From assembly GCF_000336955.1 (NCBI RefSeq), contig NZ_AOLI01000019.1, positions 576,786 through 640,785 on the forward strand: a DNA stretch of 64,000 nt. Reading direction: 5' to 3'. This stretch comes from Haloferax larsenii JCM 13917. GTDB lineage: Archaea > Halobacteriota > Halobacteria > Halobacteriales > Haloferacaceae. The notes beneath the pieces were generated by a model. It worked only from the letters and a program-made list of their open reading frames with translations. It searched no databases and was not told where the DNA came from. The position numbers and the translations under genes are program-made. Positions 1-10,235 of the stretch are shown piece by piece. Each line of letters opens with the position of its first letter. Within the stretch, counting starts at the first letter, position 1.

Positions 1-1490
1 TCCCGTGCCATCGCGTTGTTGACTTCTTGGGAGATTTTCCCGGACTGCTGTGGCCACACGACAGTGACCGGACGGGGGATGGCGTTGTTGCCAGCGACCT
101 TCAGCGCGTCGAGGTAGCGACCGATGACGGGCACCTGCTGTGCACGCTCGGAGTCGAGCAGCGACGGGCGTGGCGGAATCCAGCCGATGATTTCGAACAT
201 ATCGAGCTGGAACTGCTCGTCTTGCATGGCCTTGAAGACCTGCACGGCCGCCTGCTTTTTGGCGTCCGTCGCGTTCGGGTTCATCGTCAGGTGCCACCCA
301 CCGAGCGCGGCGACGGGACCACCAGTTCCCTCGTACTTCGCTTCGTCGGGCGTGACACCGTACGGAATCGGCATGACACCGAGGTCTTCGCCGAAGCCGG
401 TCTGGTCGTTGTCTTCGGTCGGCTCGGCACCGTTGATGACGATGGAGTACGGCCAGTTGCGGTGCATGATGGCGTCGCCGCCGGTGAACGGCTTCCGAGA
501 CGGTTCTTCGGTCCACTGGAGAACGGCCTCGGGCGCAACCTTGCCCGTGATACCCTCCAGCGAGTGTTCGTCGTCCTCACCGTGAATGAGGGTACGAACC
601 ATTCGGATGGAGTCGAGAACAGGCTCTTCGTCGACTGTGACCGGACGGTCACCGACTGGGCCGAAGAGGTTGTCTCGACCACCGAAGTACGCGCCACCGT
701 ACGAGGTCATGAACTCGTTGAAGTCACAGCACGACAGGCCTTCGTAGACGTTCGCTTGGAAGGTGTACCCGTACTGGACGTCGGAGTTGGCTTCCATGGC
801 CTCTTTCGTGACCTTCGAGAACTCCTCCCAGGACATGGACTCGGTCGCCCACGTGTCGAAGTCGTCGTCGGTATAGCCCGCGTTTCGAAGCAGGTCTTTT
901 CGGTACTGCATCGTCGGGAAGTCGGGGAAAAGCGGCTGTCCGTATAGGTCACCGTCTGTTCCCTTCGCCGTCGAGACGCTGGCATCGAAGTACTCGTCTT
1001 CGATGGCCGACGTCATCTCGCTCGGCAGCGACTTCGATAGGTTCTGCAGTTGGTTCCGCGCGATGAACGGAATCGTCCACCCGCTGTCCATCATCAGCAG
1101 TGTCGGTTCTTGCCGACCACCACTGAGCCACTGCTGGTACTGCGCTTGACGGTTGTCAGTCACCTGCGACCCGGCGACGATTTCCACCGTGATATTGTCT
1201 GGCAATCCAGCGTTCCGAAGTGCCTCGAAAATCGCGTCTTCGTTGTCGGCGACGCGGGTGTCCGCCGCCCACTTGACGGTAATCTCCTCGGTTGGTTCTT
1301 CGGTGTTAATCGGTGTGTCGTCGTCTCCGTTGCCACCACCGCCACCGTTGCCACCACCGTTGCCGCCTCCGCCCCCTGTGCTAATGCAGCCCGCGAGTCC
1401 GACTGCAGCGCCCGATGCGCCGGCAGCCTTCACGAAACTGCGTCGAGAGACGCCATTGCGCTTGCCCCTGTGTGAGTCAGTATCAACCAT
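1..1490 (-). CDS. ABC transporter substrate-binding lipoprotein, sugar type (3' end outside window)
   Basis: The gene enters on the minus strand with its start at 1490; about 496 codons are visible. The N-terminus has a Tat motif (SRRSFVK, residues 15-21), a short hydrophobic stretch and a lipobox ending at Cys35 (GLAGC). A Gly/Asn-rich linker follows, typical of haloarchaeal lipoproteins. The rest resembles family 1 extracellular sugar-binding proteins: aromatic-rich, with a late segment containing WPQQSGKISQEV. It would capture a sugar outside the cell for an ABC importer whose permease and ATPase genes should lie beyond base 1. A TATA-like box at 1517-1527 supports the start. The ligand cannot be read from sequence. 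Confidence 0.88.
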   Translation of the reverse strand, partial: MVDTDSHRGKRNGVSRRSFVKAAGASGAAVGLAGCISTGGGGGNGGGNGGGGGNGDDDTPINTEEPTEEITVKWAADTRVADNEDAIFEALRNAGLPDNITVEIVAGSQVTDNRQAQYQQWLSGGRQEPTLLMMDSGWTIPFIARNQLQNLSKSLPSEMTSAIEDEYFDASVSTAKGTDGDLYGQPLFPDFPTMQYRKDLLRNAGYTDDDFDTWATESMSWEEFSKVTKEAMEANSDVQYGYTFQANVYEGLSCCDFNEFMTSYGGAYFGGRDNLFGPVGDRPVTVDEEPVLDSIRMVRTLIHGEDDEHSLEGITGKVAPEAVLQWTEEPSRKPFTGGDAIMHRNWPYSIVINGAEPTEDNDQTGFGEDLGVMPIPYGVTPDEAKYEGTGGPVAALGGWHLTMNPNATDAKKQAAVQVFKAMQDEQFQLDMFEIIGWIPPRPSLLDSERAQQVPVIGRYLDALKVAGNNAIPRPVTVVWPQQSGKISQEVNNAMAR

Positions 1491-1516
1491 TACAGTTTGT
1501 ACTCTAAGTTTAGTGA

Positions 1517-1527
1517 TTATTTATACT
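1517..1527 (-). promoter_or_regulatory. TATA-like promoter of the substrate-binding protein
   Basis: On the minus strand this reads AGTATAAATAA, about 30 bases before the ATG at 1490, the spacing expected for a haloarchaeal promoter giving a leaderless or very short-leader transcript. Confidence 0.5.
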
Positions 1528-1644
1528 TTTGGTGGGAGTTACTACCGCTGTTGTAGTAAACTACTTGTCAATATTCACTGCAGTCCGAATTCCAATCTAT
1601 TCGATATTTGTGAGAATCGATACCTAGATACGGGTTGTCACACC

Positions 1645-2631
1645 TTAGTCTTTTCCCGGAGCAGGCCATCGAGGCGTCTTTGGGGCCTCAATGCGCTCGA
1701 TATCCGCACTCGATAGGTCGACGTCGAGAGCACCGATATTCTCGTCGAGGTGGTCGAGTCGGCGTGGCCCGATGATTGGCGCGTCGACGACTGGTTTGTG
1801 TAATAACCACGAAAGTGACACCTGTGCAGGCGACGCATCCTTTTCATCAGCGATGGCACGAATCTCGTCGAGGACGGCCCAGTTTTCGTCCGTAAATCGG
1901 TCGGACGTGTAGTCGTCCGTGTCCGCGCGCGTGTCCGCGGGAACCTCGCTATCTCGTTCGTACTTTCCGGTGAGAAAGCCGCCGGCGAGCGGCGACCACG
2001 GGATGACACCGACACCTTCTCCCTCACAGACGGGGAGGAGATTCGCTTCCTCGTGTCTATCGACCGCGTTGTACTCGGGTTGCATACACGCGAAGCGTTC
2101 GACGTTCTCGACGTCCGCGGTGTACAGCGCTTTGGTGAACTTGTACGCCGACATCGTACTCGCGCCGATGTACCGGACGAGACCCTCCTCGACGAGGTGG
2201 TCGAGCGCCGAAAGCGTCTCTTCGATTGGGACCTGCTCGTCCCACCGGTGAATCTGATAGAGGTCGATGTAATCGGTGCCGAGTCTGTCGAGACTCGCCT
2301 GCGCTTGGTCGAGAATGTGCTTGCGCGAGAGTCCGGATTTGTTTGGCCCGTCACCCATCGGGAAGAACACCTTCGTCGCGACGACCAGTTCGTCGCGGTC
2401 GCGCCCGGCGATTGCGTCGCCGACGATTCGCTCCGATTCACCGCGAGAGTAGGCGTTGGCCGTGTCGAGGAAGTTGATGCCGGCGTCGAGCGCGTGGTCG
2501 AGGAGTTCGAGACTCGCCTCTCTGTCGTTCATCATCCACTCCGCACCGGACCCGAAGTTCATACACCCGAGACAGAAGCGCGAGACTTCCAGACCGGTGT
2601 TCCCCAGATACGTGTACTCCATCTCTGTCAT
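1645..2631 (-). CDS. Aldo/keto reductase
   Basis: A 328-residue NAD(P)H-dependent oxidoreductase of the aldo/keto reductase superfamily, of the kind related to voltage-channel beta subunits and YajO/Tas proteins. The catalytic tetrad is visible: Asp and Tyr in DTANAYSRGESE, Lys in VVATKVFFP, and His in YQIHRWD. The C-terminal cofactor region contains PIIGPRRLDHLDENIGAL. The start at 2631 begins MTEMEYTYLG; the internal Met at 2622 is an alternative. It is monocistronic, divergent from priS, and probably reduces small aldehydes or ketones. The substrate is unknown. Confidence 0.9.
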   Translation of the reverse strand: MTEMEYTYLGNTGLEVSRFCLGCMNFGSGAEWMMNDREASLELLDHALDAGINFLDTANAYSRGESERIVGDAIAGRDRDELVVATKVFFPMGDGPNKSGLSRKHILDQAQASLDRLGTDYIDLYQIHRWDEQVPIEETLSALDHLVEEGLVRYIGASTMSAYKFTKALYTADVENVERFACMQPEYNAVDRHEEANLLPVCEGEGVGVIPWSPLAGGFLTGKYERDSEVPADTRADTDDYTSDRFTDENWAVLDEIRAIADEKDASPAQVSLSWLLHKPVVDAPIIGPRRLDHLDENIGALDVDLSSADIERIEAPKTPRWPAPGKD

Positions 2632-2739
2632 AGTGACACATACACATACCACGGAGAAAAATGTGCGTACGGTGAGGTGAATCACGAGCGACGCCCTGAG
2701 ACGTAATCGCTTTACCCACCCCTCGGGAATCCGGAGTGT

Positions 2740-3897
2740 ATGGACGGGCGCACACGCGAGTACCTCGAAGGGCGCTTCGGTGACTACTACCGAAGCGCCG
2801 CCGTCCCTCTCCCGCCCGCGCCGGGCGAGCGAGAGTGGGGCGTCATCCCCTGGTCTGCGGGCGGCACACGGATGCACCGTCACCAGTCGCTTTTGGACCT
2901 CGGTGACCTCGACGACTACCTCACGCGCAGCGCGCCCAGACACGTCTACTTCTCGTCGGCCCGCTTTTCGGACCCCGGTGCGTCCTCCATGGACGAGAAG
3001 GGCTGGCGCGGCGCGGACCTCGTCTTCGACATCGACGCCGACCACCTCCCGGGCGTCGACCCCGACGAGACGAACTACGCGGACATGCTCGAATTCGGAA
3101 AAGAGGCGCTGTTGGACCTCGTCGACCTCCTCGAACGCGACTTCGACTTCGACGAGATGCAGGTCGTCTTCTCCGGCGGCCGCGGCTACCACGTCCACGT
3201 CAGAGACGACTCCGTCCGGCAACTCGACAGCGACGCGCGACGCGAAATCGTCGATTACATCCGCGCTATCGACCTCGACGTGGAGGGACTCATCGAGACG
3301 CGCCAGTACGGAACGACGACACGGCGCGTCCTTCGAACCGAAGGCGGGTGGGGCCGCCGGACGCACCAGCGCCTCCTCGATTTCGCCGACGGCCTGATGG
3401 AGATGGAAGAAGACGCCGCGCTCGAACGACTGATGGAACTCGACGGTATCGGCGAGGGTCGCGCGGAGACCATCCTCGGGACGTTCCGCAACAACCCCGA
3501 GGCAATCCGTGACGGAAACGTCGAAGCGGGCGGCCCGGGCGTCCGAACGCTCGTCGAAGCACTCGCGAACGAGACGGTCGAGGACGAAACGTCGCCCATC
3601 GACGAACCGGTGACGACCGACACGAAGCGCCTGATTCGACTCCCGAAGAGTCTCCACGGCGGGTCGGGGCTCGTCGTCCAGCCGCTCGACCGCGACGAAA
3701 TCGACGACTTCGACCCGCTCGCCGACGCCGTTCCCGACCGCTTCCGCGACGAAGAGACGACAGTGAAAGTCACCGACGCCGGACCGGTGACGTTCGATGG
3801 CGATACATTTACACTCCAGTCTGGCGTCCAATCAGTACGCGAGAGTCTCGGGATTTTCCTCATGACCCGCGGGCGAGCCGAGAAGGTGCAACAATGA
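2740..3897 (+). CDS. priS: DNA primase catalytic subunit PriS
   Basis: A 385-residue archaeal/eukaryotic-type small primase subunit, which makes RNA primers for replication together with PriL. The catalytic acidic motif DIDAD lies at residues 97-101, and [10 protein letters not shown] (about 147-156) and the [11 protein letters not shown] segment are the other family signatures. The length is normal. The last codons overlap the start of the GINS gene by 4 bases (ATGA), so the two replication proteins are probably translated together. This primase-GINS pairing is common in archaea. Confidence 0.96.
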   Translation: MDGRTREYLEGRFGDYYRSAAVPLPPAPGEREWGVIPWSAGGTRMHRHQSLLDLGDLDDYLTRSAPRHVYFSSARFSDPGASSMDEKGWRGADLVFDIDADHLPGVDPDETNYADMLEFGKEALLDLVDLLERDFDFDEMQVVFSGGRGYHVHVRDDSVRQLDSDARREIVDYIRAIDLDVEGLIETRQYGTTTRRVLRTEGGWGRRTHQRLLDFADGLMEMEEDAALERLMELDGIGEGRAETILGTFRNNPEAIRDGNVEAGGPGVRTLVEALANETVEDETSPIDEPVTTDTKRLIRLPKSLHGGSGLVVQPLDRDEIDDFDPLADAVPDRFRDEETTVKVTDAGPVTFDGDTFTLQSGVQSVRESLGIFLMTRGRAEKVQQ

Positions 3898-4865
3898 ACG
3901 TAGACGAACTCAGGAGTGTGCTGCGGACCGAACGGCAGAAAGACAGCCTGCAGCAGCTACGCGAGTCGTTCTACGAAGACGTCTCCGACTACATCGCCGA
4001 GCGAAAGGCGACGAGAGAACAGAAAGCGGAGGAGCTCGGCACCCACTACTCGCCCGATATTCGACAGATTACCGACGAAATCGAGACCGCAGAAGAGGTC
4101 GTCACGTCGATTTACGAACGCCGTGTCGGCAAGGTCGTCAAGGCTGCGAGTTTCTCGGCCGCCGGGATGTCCAGTACGACCGAGGGGCTGACGACCGAAG
4201 AAAAGCGTCTCTTCGAGGACCTCGTCTCCCGAATCGAAGAAAACAGGTCGACGGTCCTCTCGTCGCTCGAAGACGTCGCGGCCGCCGACGCACCGGCGGG
4301 CGGCCACGAGTCGGCAGGGAGCCACGGGCCAGCAGGCGACCACGGAACGGGCGCGTCCCACGACGTGGCCGCCGACCCCGACACAGCCGAGGCACCTGCG
4401 TCTGACCCCACGATTCCACCGGACGAACCGGACCCCGAGACCGCTGATTCTGCGCCCACGTTCGACACGCCATCTGAGAGTGCTGGCGACGTACTCGCCA
4501 ACGCGATGGGCGACGGCGACGATGCTGACGAGTCGATGGAGGGAGCTTCCGAGTCGCCCGCGGCAGACGACGACGCTCCCCGTCCCCCGAGCGAGGCCGA
4601 CGCGGTCCTCGGCGACGACGGGGCAAACGTGGCAGACGGGGACTCGGACGCTGACCCGACCACACCCCCGAAGGCGGAGGCTGACGACGACCCACTCGCG
4701 GGACTCGTCGACGACCGCGAGACGGTTCGAATCACCGCCGACGTGGGGACGATTCTCGGTATCGACGACCGGGAGTACGACCTCGCTCGCGAGGACGTGG
4801 TGACGCTTCCTGCGGCGAACGCCGACCCACTCGTCGAGCGCGGTGCGGCCGAGAAACTCGAGTGA
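3894..4865 (+). CDS. ginS: DNA replication factor GINS (Gins51-type) with long acidic linker
   Basis: A 323-residue protein overlapping the 3' end of priS. Residues 1-120 are helical and charged, like the GINS A domain. The last 50 residues (from [17 protein letters not shown]) form the small beta-rich B domain. GINS links the MCM helicase and Cdc45/RecJ in the replisome. Residues about 125-275 between the domains are low-complexity Asp/Ala/Pro/Gly, so the protein is about twice the usual archaeal GINS length. The assignment rests on the two end domains and on linkage to priS. Confidence 0.85.
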   Translation: MNVDELRSVLRTERQKDSLQQLRESFYEDVSDYIAERKATREQKAEELGTHYSPDIRQITDEIETAEEVVTSIYERRVGKVVKAASFSAAGMSSTTEGLTTEEKRLFEDLVSRIEENRSTVLSSLEDVAAADAPAGGHESAGSHGPAGDHGTGASHDVAADPDTAEAPASDPTIPPDEPDPETADSAPTFDTPSESAGDVLANAMGDGDDADESMEGASESPAADDDAPRPPSEADAVLGDDGANVADGDSDADPTTPPKAEADDDPLAGLVDDRETVRITADVGTILGIDDREYDLAREDVVTLPAANADPLVERGAAEKLE

Positions 4866-4901
4866 GAAAGACCCTTCTCCGGTCCGTGTGAAGACACAGC
4901 C

Positions 4902-5360
4902 ATGCTCTCAGTAGGTGACGCAGCACCCGATTTCGAACTTCCAGACCAGCACGGCGACACCGTTTCGCTGTCCGAGTACCGCGGCCAGCGCGTCGTGGTG
5001 TACTTCTATCCCCGAGCGGACACGCCGGGGTGTACCACAGAGGCGTGCGGTTTCCGCGATTCGTGGGACGAGTTCGGCGAGCGCGACGTGGCGGTCCTCG
5101 GCATCAGCGACGACCCAGTCTCGGACCTCGACTCCTTCGCCGACAAGTACGACCTGCCGTTCTCGCTTCTGTCCGACGAAGACGGCAGCGTCTCAAGCGC
5201 GTACGACTCCTACGGCGAAAAGAACATGTTCGGAAAGACCTTCGACGGCGTGTTCAGGAACACGTATCTCGTCGGACCGGACGGAACGATAGAGCAAGTC
5301 TACGAAGGCGTCTCACCCGACGGCCACGCCGAAGAAATTCTCGCCGACCTCGACGACTAA
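4902..5360 (+). CDS. bcp: Thioredoxin-dependent peroxiredoxin (Bcp/PrxQ family)
   Basis: A 152-residue cytoplasmic thiol peroxidase that reduces hydroperoxides using thioredoxin. The PrxQ signature TPGCTTEAC places the peroxidatic Cys at 44 and the resolving Cys at 49, the usual five-residue spacing. The N-terminus LSVGDAAPDFELPDQHGD and the segment VYFYPRAD are typical. It lies 36 bases after ginS and may be co-transcribed, though the function is unrelated to replication. Confidence 0.94.
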   Translation: MLSVGDAAPDFELPDQHGDTVSLSEYRGQRVVVYFYPRADTPGCTTEACGFRDSWDEFGERDVAVLGISDDPVSDLDSFADKYDLPFSLLSDEDGSVSSAYDSYGEKNMFGKTFDGVFRNTYLVGPDGTIEQVYEGVSPDGHAEEILADLDD

Positions 5361-5606
5361 CTACCCCTCTCAGTCTCCGACGGCGACCGACACTCCCGTT
5401 GCAACTCTGCTTCGAGTACCTTCTTTACAATCGCAGTGAGACACACCTCATTTCCGGTGAAACAAACGCGAAGCTCGTTGAAAATTTAGTATCCCTAGCA
5501 GTGGGTACCACTACATAGCAGACAGGAGTAATAAGAACATGTCGGTCCGCCGGAGTCCCCCCGATTCAGCCCGGGGCGACAGCCGACTCGCCGAACGGAA
5601 GTGGAC

Positions 5607-7865
5607 CTAGTAGAAGGTCCGGCCCGCTTCGTCTTCGTGTTGGACTTCGCTCTGGTGGAAGCGCTCTTCGATTTCGTCGTAGCGGCGGCGGACCTCGTCG
5701 GTGACGCTCGGTCCGACCTCGTCGAGCGCGTCGACGAAGTGGTCCATCGTGACGCGCACGTTGCCGATGCTCTCGTCGATTTCGTCTTTCTCTACGCTCG
5801 TGATGAACTCACGGCTGGCGTTCATCGACGCCTCGCGGCAGAGCGCTTCGATGTCGGCACCGACGTAGCCGTCGGTTCTCGACGCGATTTTGTCGAGGTC
5901 GACGTCGTCGGCCAGCGGCTTGTGCTCCGTGTGGACGTCGAGGATGGCGCGGCGAGCGTCCTCGTCCGGCACGGGAACGTGGACGTGGCGGTCGAGGCGA
6001 CCGGGGCGCAAGAGCGCCGCGTCGATGAGGTCCGGGCGGTTCGTGGTCGCGATGACGACCACGTCTTCGAGCGATTCGAGGCCGTCCAACTCGGTCAAGA
6101 GTTGCGAGACGACGCGCTCTGTGACGCCGGAACTCGTGGAGTCGCTCCCGCGTTCTGCGGCGATGGAGTCGATTTCGTCGAAGAACACCACAGTCGGGGC
6201 GTTTTCGCGGGCTTTCTTGAACACTTCGCGGACGCCCTTCTCGGACTCGCCGACGAACTTGTTGAGCAGTTCGGGGCCCTTGATAGAGATGAAGTTCGAC
6301 TCCGCCTCGTTGGCGACGGCCTTGGCGAGGAGGGTCTTCCCCGTCCCCGGTGGGCCGTACATCAGGACGCCTTTGGCGGCGGCCATGTCCATCTTCTCGA
6401 AGACCTCGGGGTATTCGAGGGGCCACTGGATGGTCTCACGGAGGCGTTCTTTGGTGTCTCCGAGGCCGCCGACGTCCTCCCAGGTAACGTCCGGCACTTC
6501 GACGAACACTTCGCGGAGCGCGGAGGGTTCGGTGCTCTTGAGCGCCTCCTTGAAGTCGTCTTCAGTGACGCGCAGACTTTCGAGGACTTCGGCGTCGATT
6601 TCCTCGGCTTCGAGGTCGAGTTCCGGGCGGATGCGACGCAGCGCGTGCATCGCCGACTCCTTCGCCAGCGATTCGAGGTCGGCACCGACGAACCCGTGGG
6701 TGTTGTCGGCGTAGGAGTCGAGGTCGACCTCGTCGGTCAGCGGCATGTTCCGCGTGTGGACCTGCAGAATCTCCTTGCGGCCCTCGCGGTCCGGGACGCC
6801 GATTTCGATTTCACGGTCGAAGCGACCGCCCCGCCGGAGTGCGGTGTCGATGGCGTCGACACGGTTGGTCGCGCCGATGACGACGACTTCGCCGCGCTCG
6901 TCGAGGCCGTCCATCAGCGACAGCAGTTGTGCGACGACGCGGCGTTCGACGTCACCGCCAGCCTCGCCGCGCTTGGGCGCGATGGAGTCGATTTCGTCGA
7001 TGAAGACGATAGCGGGCGAGTTCTCCGTGGCCTCCTCGAAGATTTCACGGAGTTGCTCTTCGGACTCGCCGTAGTACTTCGACATGATTTCCGGGCCGGA
7101 AATCGTGTGGAAGGAGGCGTCGATTTCGTTGGCGACGGCCTTGGCGATGAGCGTCTTTCCGGTCCCCGGCGGGCCGTGCAGGAGGACGCCTTTCGGCGGT
7201 TCGATGCCGAGGCGCTTGAACAGTTCCGGGTGACGCATCGGCAGTTCGATCATCTCGCGGACCTGTTCGAGTTCCTTGTCGAGACCGCCGATGTCCTCGT
7301 AGGTCACGGAGGGACCGTCACTCGTACCGGAGGAGGTGTCGGCGATTTGCTCGGCCGGCTTCTGGCTGACTTGGAACTCGGTGTTGTCGTTGACGACGAC
7401 CGTTCCGGACGGTTGCGTCGAGGCGATTTTGATTGGCACCGACTGGTTCGACGCGCTCATGAAGCCGAATCCGAGCGGAAGCTGGACGTTCTGGCCCTTC
7501 GTGACGGGCTGTCCGGAGAGTTTGTCGCGGATGTAGGTGCCGACGTTCCCGCCGATACGGAGGTTCTGCGGGAGCGCAATCGTCACCTTCTGTGCGGGCT
7601 TGACGTCGGCTTTCGCCACGTCGACGCGGTCGTCGATGCCGACGCCGGCCTCTTGCCGGAGCCGACCGTCGATACGGATGACGCCCGTGTTCTGGTCTTC
7701 GGGGTAGCCCGGCCAGACACGCGCGATGGCGGTACCGCCGTCGGGACCTTCGATGCGGATGAAATCTCCGCCTTCGAGGTCGAGCTTATTCGCGGCGGCC
7801 CGGTCGATAGCAGCGAGTCCACGACCGGCGTCTTTCTGCTTCAGGGGTTTGACGATGAGTTTCAT
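5607..7865 (-). CDS. cdc48: AAA+ ATPase Cdc48 (VAT/p97 family)
   Basis: A 752-residue archaeal Cdc48: a double-psi-barrel N domain (about 1-180), then two AAA domains. Walker A GPPGTGKT occurs at 231-238 and again near residue 505; Walker B DEIDSIA follows each. It unfolds or extracts substrate proteins and can feed the proteasome. The protein ends in an aromatic tail, RTFY, a position where related ATPases dock on the 20S proteasome. It directly abuts the upstream small Hsp20-like gene with no spacer, so the two form a protein-quality-control operon. Confidence 0.96.
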   Translation of the reverse strand: MKLIVKPLKQKDAGRGLAAIDRAAANKLDLEGGDFIRIEGPDGGTAIARVWPGYPEDQNTGVIRIDGRLRQEAGVGIDDRVDVAKADVKPAQKVTIALPQNLRIGGNVGTYIRDKLSGQPVTKGQNVQLPLGFGFMSASNQSVPIKIASTQPSGTVVVNDNTEFQVSQKPAEQIADTSSGTSDGPSVTYEDIGGLDKELEQVREMIELPMRHPELFKRLGIEPPKGVLLHGPPGTGKTLIAKAVANEIDASFHTISGPEIMSKYYGESEEQLREIFEEATENSPAIVFIDEIDSIAPKRGEAGGDVERRVVAQLLSLMDGLDERGEVVVIGATNRVDAIDTALRRGGRFDREIEIGVPDREGRKEILQVHTRNMPLTDEVDLDSYADNTHGFVGADLESLAKESAMHALRRIRPELDLEAEEIDAEVLESLRVTEDDFKEALKSTEPSALREVFVEVPDVTWEDVGGLGDTKERLRETIQWPLEYPEVFEKMDMAAAKGVLMYGPPGTGKTLLAKAVANEAESNFISIKGPELLNKFVGESEKGVREVFKKARENAPTVVFFDEIDSIAAERGSDSTSSGVTERVVSQLLTELDGLESLEDVVVIATTNRPDLIDAALLRPGRLDRHVHVPVPDEDARRAILDVHTEHKPLADDVDLDKIASRTDGYVGADIEALCREASMNASREFITSVEKDEIDESIGNVRVTMDHFVDALDEVGPSVTDEVRRRYDEIEERFHQSEVQHEDEAGRTFY

Positions 7866-8114
7866 TTATTTCTGGATGGTGATGGTGAGCACGCCGTTTT
7901 GCACGCCGACCTCGGCGTCGCCGGCGGGGAGTTCGAACTCCGTCTCGGTCACGCGGGCTCCGGTGTCGGCGACGACGATGGCCGTCGAGCCGACGATATC
8001 GACGTCGACCTCGTCCTCCGAGAGACCGATGTCGGCGGCGATGACCCAACTGTCGTCGTATTCGTACCGGCGAAGGAACCGCTCGTTGCCGCCGGCGAAC
8101 TGTTGCATGCTCAT
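7866..8114 (-). CDS. Small Hsp20/alpha-crystallin-like protein
   Basis: An 82-residue protein. It starts MSMQQFAGGNERFLRRYEY and then has alternating beta-strand-like segments (WVIAADIGL, VDVDIVGSTAIVVAD, ETEFELPAGDAEVGVQNG, VLTITIQK) that look like a compact alpha-crystallin core ending in the VLTI strand. It would act as a small chaperone or Cdc48 adaptor; that role is inferred from the fold-like pattern and from the shared operon (its stop abuts the cdc48 start). It is shorter than classical Hsp20 proteins. Confidence 0.7.
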   Translation of the reverse strand: MSMQQFAGGNERFLRRYEYDDSWVIAADIGLSEDEVDVDIVGSTAIVVADTGARVTETEFELPAGDAEVGVQNGVLTITIQK

Positions 8115-8443
8115 AATATCTCTAACCCAAGGTTAGTGTTTATAGTATTAATATCTTTCGCCGATGAATCGGGTGACGGGGTGGGGAATCCCTAATTTCA
8201 GTTGTATTGCGGTTCACACCAGATTCACCTCAATTCGTAGTTCGTGATGGGGTCATGTCAAACTAGTGGCTCGACATAGACAGGTCCGTGGCGAGAGCGC
8301 ACAGCGCCGAGAAAGACGACCACAATCCCAGAAGCGCCCACTCCCAGTCGAACGAGGACGTAACTCACCGTATCGCTCGATTGGTGGGGAGAACTCACCA
8401 CGTCGTAGGGGTTTATTCACACAGCGGCCACACGTTCATACAT
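8115..8443. other. Divergent intergenic region
   Basis: About 330 bases between two divergent genes. It holds the promoter and operator of the cdc48 operon at its left end and a TATA-like TTTATT at 8411-8416, about 30 bases before the ATG at 8444, at its right end. I see no convincing gene between them. Confidence 0.5.
8122..8146 (-). promoter_or_regulatory. TATA box and inverted-repeat operator of the hsp20-like/cdc48 operon
   Basis: The minus strand carries a TATA element (ACTATAAAC, 8138-8146) about 27 bases before the ATG at 8114. Between them lies a perfect inverted repeat, CTAACC-CAA-GGTTAG (8122-8136), covering the expected transcription start. This placement suits a repressor that blocks polymerase. 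The regulator is unknown. Confidence 0.5.
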
Positions 8444-9223
8444 ATGGAGACAGCGACGGTAGACCACCACGGCCGGACGACGAACTATCGTCTCCGTGAT
8501 GCTGGCGGTGACGGCCCGACGATTCTGTGTATTCACGGCAGCGGCGGCGCATTGGGCGCGTGGCGCGGACAGTTCCGATTGGCGAGCGACTATCCTGTCG
8601 CCGCACTCGACCTCAGCGGCCACGGAGAGAGCGACGACGTGGACGCCGATGCGGGGTACGAAGCGCTTTCGGCCTACGTCGACGACGTGGTCGCCGTCGT
8701 CGAGGAGACGGGTGCGAGCGTCCTCGTCGGAAACTCACTCGGCGGTGCCGTCGCGATGACGTTCGCTCTGGAACGCGACATCGACCTCGACGCGCTCGTC
8801 CTCGCAGGAACCGGGGCGAAGCTTTCGGTCCTCCAAGACCTGCTCGAATGGCTCGACGACGACTTCGACAGGGCGGTCGAGTTCCTCCACGGCGACGACC
8901 ACCTGTTTCACACGACCGACGAGCGGTTCATCGAAGGCTCGAAGCAGGCGATGTACGACGCGGGACAAGCAGTCACCAGTCGCGACTTCCGGTCGTGCCA
9001 CACCTTCGATATCCGCGACGAAATCGACCGTATCGACGTGCCGACGCTCGCGCTCGTCGGAGAACACGATAAGTTGACGCCACTGAGCTATCACCAGTAC
9101 CTCGCCGACGAGATACCGGACTGCGAACTCGCGACGATAGAAGACGCTGCGCACCTCGCGATGCTCGAACAGCCCCGCGCGTTCAACGCGGCCGTACAGG
9201 ACTTCCTCGACCGGCGAGTCTGA
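8444..9223 (+). CDS. Alpha/beta hydrolase
   Basis: A 259-residue alpha/beta-hydrolase-fold protein. HGSGGALGAW forms the oxyanion region, LVGNSLGGAVAM carries the nucleophile Ser, VGEHDKLTP contains the acid Asp, and DAAHLAMLEQP supplies the catalytic His. The start at 8444 is preferred over an upstream in-frame ATG at 8288 because a TATA-like box (8411-8416) sits about 30 bases before it and family similarity starts there. The substrate is unknown; esters or epoxides are possible. Confidence 0.88.
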   Translation: METATVDHHGRTTNYRLRDAGGDGPTILCIHGSGGALGAWRGQFRLASDYPVAALDLSGHGESDDVDADAGYEALSAYVDDVVAVVEETGASVLVGNSLGGAVAMTFALERDIDLDALVLAGTGAKLSVLQDLLEWLDDDFDRAVEFLHGDDHLFHTTDERFIEGSKQAMYDAGQAVTSRDFRSCHTFDIRDEIDRIDVPTLALVGEHDKLTPLSYHQYLADEIPDCELATIEDAAHLAMLEQPRAFNAAVQDFLDRRV

Positions 9224-9256
9224 ACGCGCTCTCGACGCTCGATTTCGACGATACCC

Positions 9257-10075
9257 TCAGTACAACTCGTCGAGGTCGTCTTCGACGTGGCTGTGTTCTT
9301 CGGCTGGGAAGTCGCCGGACTCGACGGCGTCGCGGTAGGAATCGACTGCGGACTCCATCTCCGATTTCACGTCGCCGAACTGCGCCGCGAACGGCGGGAC
9401 ACTGTCGCCCATGCCGACGACGTCGTTGATGACGAGCACCTGCCCGTCGCAGTCGGGTCCGGCACCGATACCGATTGTCGGGATGTCGATTGCCTCCGTG
9501 ACCTGCCGTGCGAGGTTCGCGGGGACGTGTTCGAGGACGAGCGAGAACGCGCCGGCCTCGGCGTGTGCCTTCGCGAGGTCCATGATTTCGCGGGCGTCGT
9601 CGCGGTCGGTCCCTTGTCTGCTGAGTCCGAGTTCCTTCACGCGCTGCGGCGTGAGACCGAGATGCGCCATCACGGGGATACCGAGTTGGACGAGGCGCTC
9701 GGTCAGTTCGACGGTGTGGGGGCCGCTCTCTAATTTGACCGCGTCGGCGTCCGCCTCCTTGAGCATGCGGCCGCAGTTCTCGATGCTCGCAGCTTCGTCT
9801 ACGCCGAACGAGAGAAACGGCATATCGGCGACGACGAGCGCGTCGTCGGTCGCGCGGGCGACTGCCGCGGTCCGGCTGTGCATCTCTTCGACCGTGACTG
9901 GCAGCGTCGAGTCGTGTCCGAGCGACGCGTTGCCCATACTGTCGCCGACGAGGATGATGTCGATTCCGGCCTCGTCGACGATGCGTGCCGTCGGCGCGTC
10001 GTACGCCGTGAGCATCGTGATTGGCTCGTCTCCAGCCTTCGCCCGAAGGGAACGTACCGTGGCCATAGTTGCCAT
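9257..10075 (-). CDS. panB: 3-methyl-2-oxobutanoate hydroxymethyltransferase (ketopantoate hydroxymethyltransferase)
   Basis: A 272-residue PanB that transfers a hydroxymethyl group from methylene-tetrahydrofolate to alpha-ketoisovalerate, the first committed step to pantothenate and CoA. Hallmarks are ITMLTAYDAPTAR, the metal-binding ILVGDSMGN, VVADMPFLSF, and GIGAGPDCDGQVLV. A second ATG at 10066 (MATVRSL) lies about 27 bases from a TATA-like element near 10090-10096 and could be the true start. It is monocistronic. Confidence 0.95.
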   Translation of the reverse strand: MATMATVRSLRAKAGDEPITMLTAYDAPTARIVDEAGIDIILVGDSMGNASLGHDSTLPVTVEEMHSRTAAVARATDDALVVADMPFLSFGVDEAASIENCGRMLKEADADAVKLESGPHTVELTERLVQLGIPVMAHLGLTPQRVKELGLSRQGTDRDDAREIMDLAKAHAEAGAFSLVLEHVPANLARQVTEAIDIPTIGIGAGPDCDGQVLVINDVVGMGDSVPPFAAQFGDVKSEMESAVDSYRDAVESGDFPAEEHSHVEDDLDELY

Positions 10076-10235
10076 TTATCCGTCCGGGTTATGAGTATCT
10101 CCCTTTGTCGACGCGACGCCGGGCAGTAGTGGAATCGAAGCACGCAAACTGTGGTAAGAGGTCCGAAGCGTGCAAGCTTGGGGTAGACGAGTAAGATAGG
10201 ATTATACCGACTGCAGACACTCCATTGAGGCACGT

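Noticed and set aside
2632-3831. A 400-residue N-terminal extension of the aldo/keto reductase
   Set aside because: The extension is antisense to priS. Family similarity and a good start begin at 2631.
5539-5610. A 23-codon frame with a purine-rich GGAG upstream, convergent with cdc48
   Set aside because: Too short to judge, overlaps the cdc48 stop and shows no recognisable similarity.
5601-8195. A very long plus-strand open frame opposite cdc48
   Set aside because: It is the mirror of a clear Cdc48 and Hsp20-like pair; GC-rich codons leave the antisense frame open. Its protein is Val/Asp/Arg-rich with no domain.
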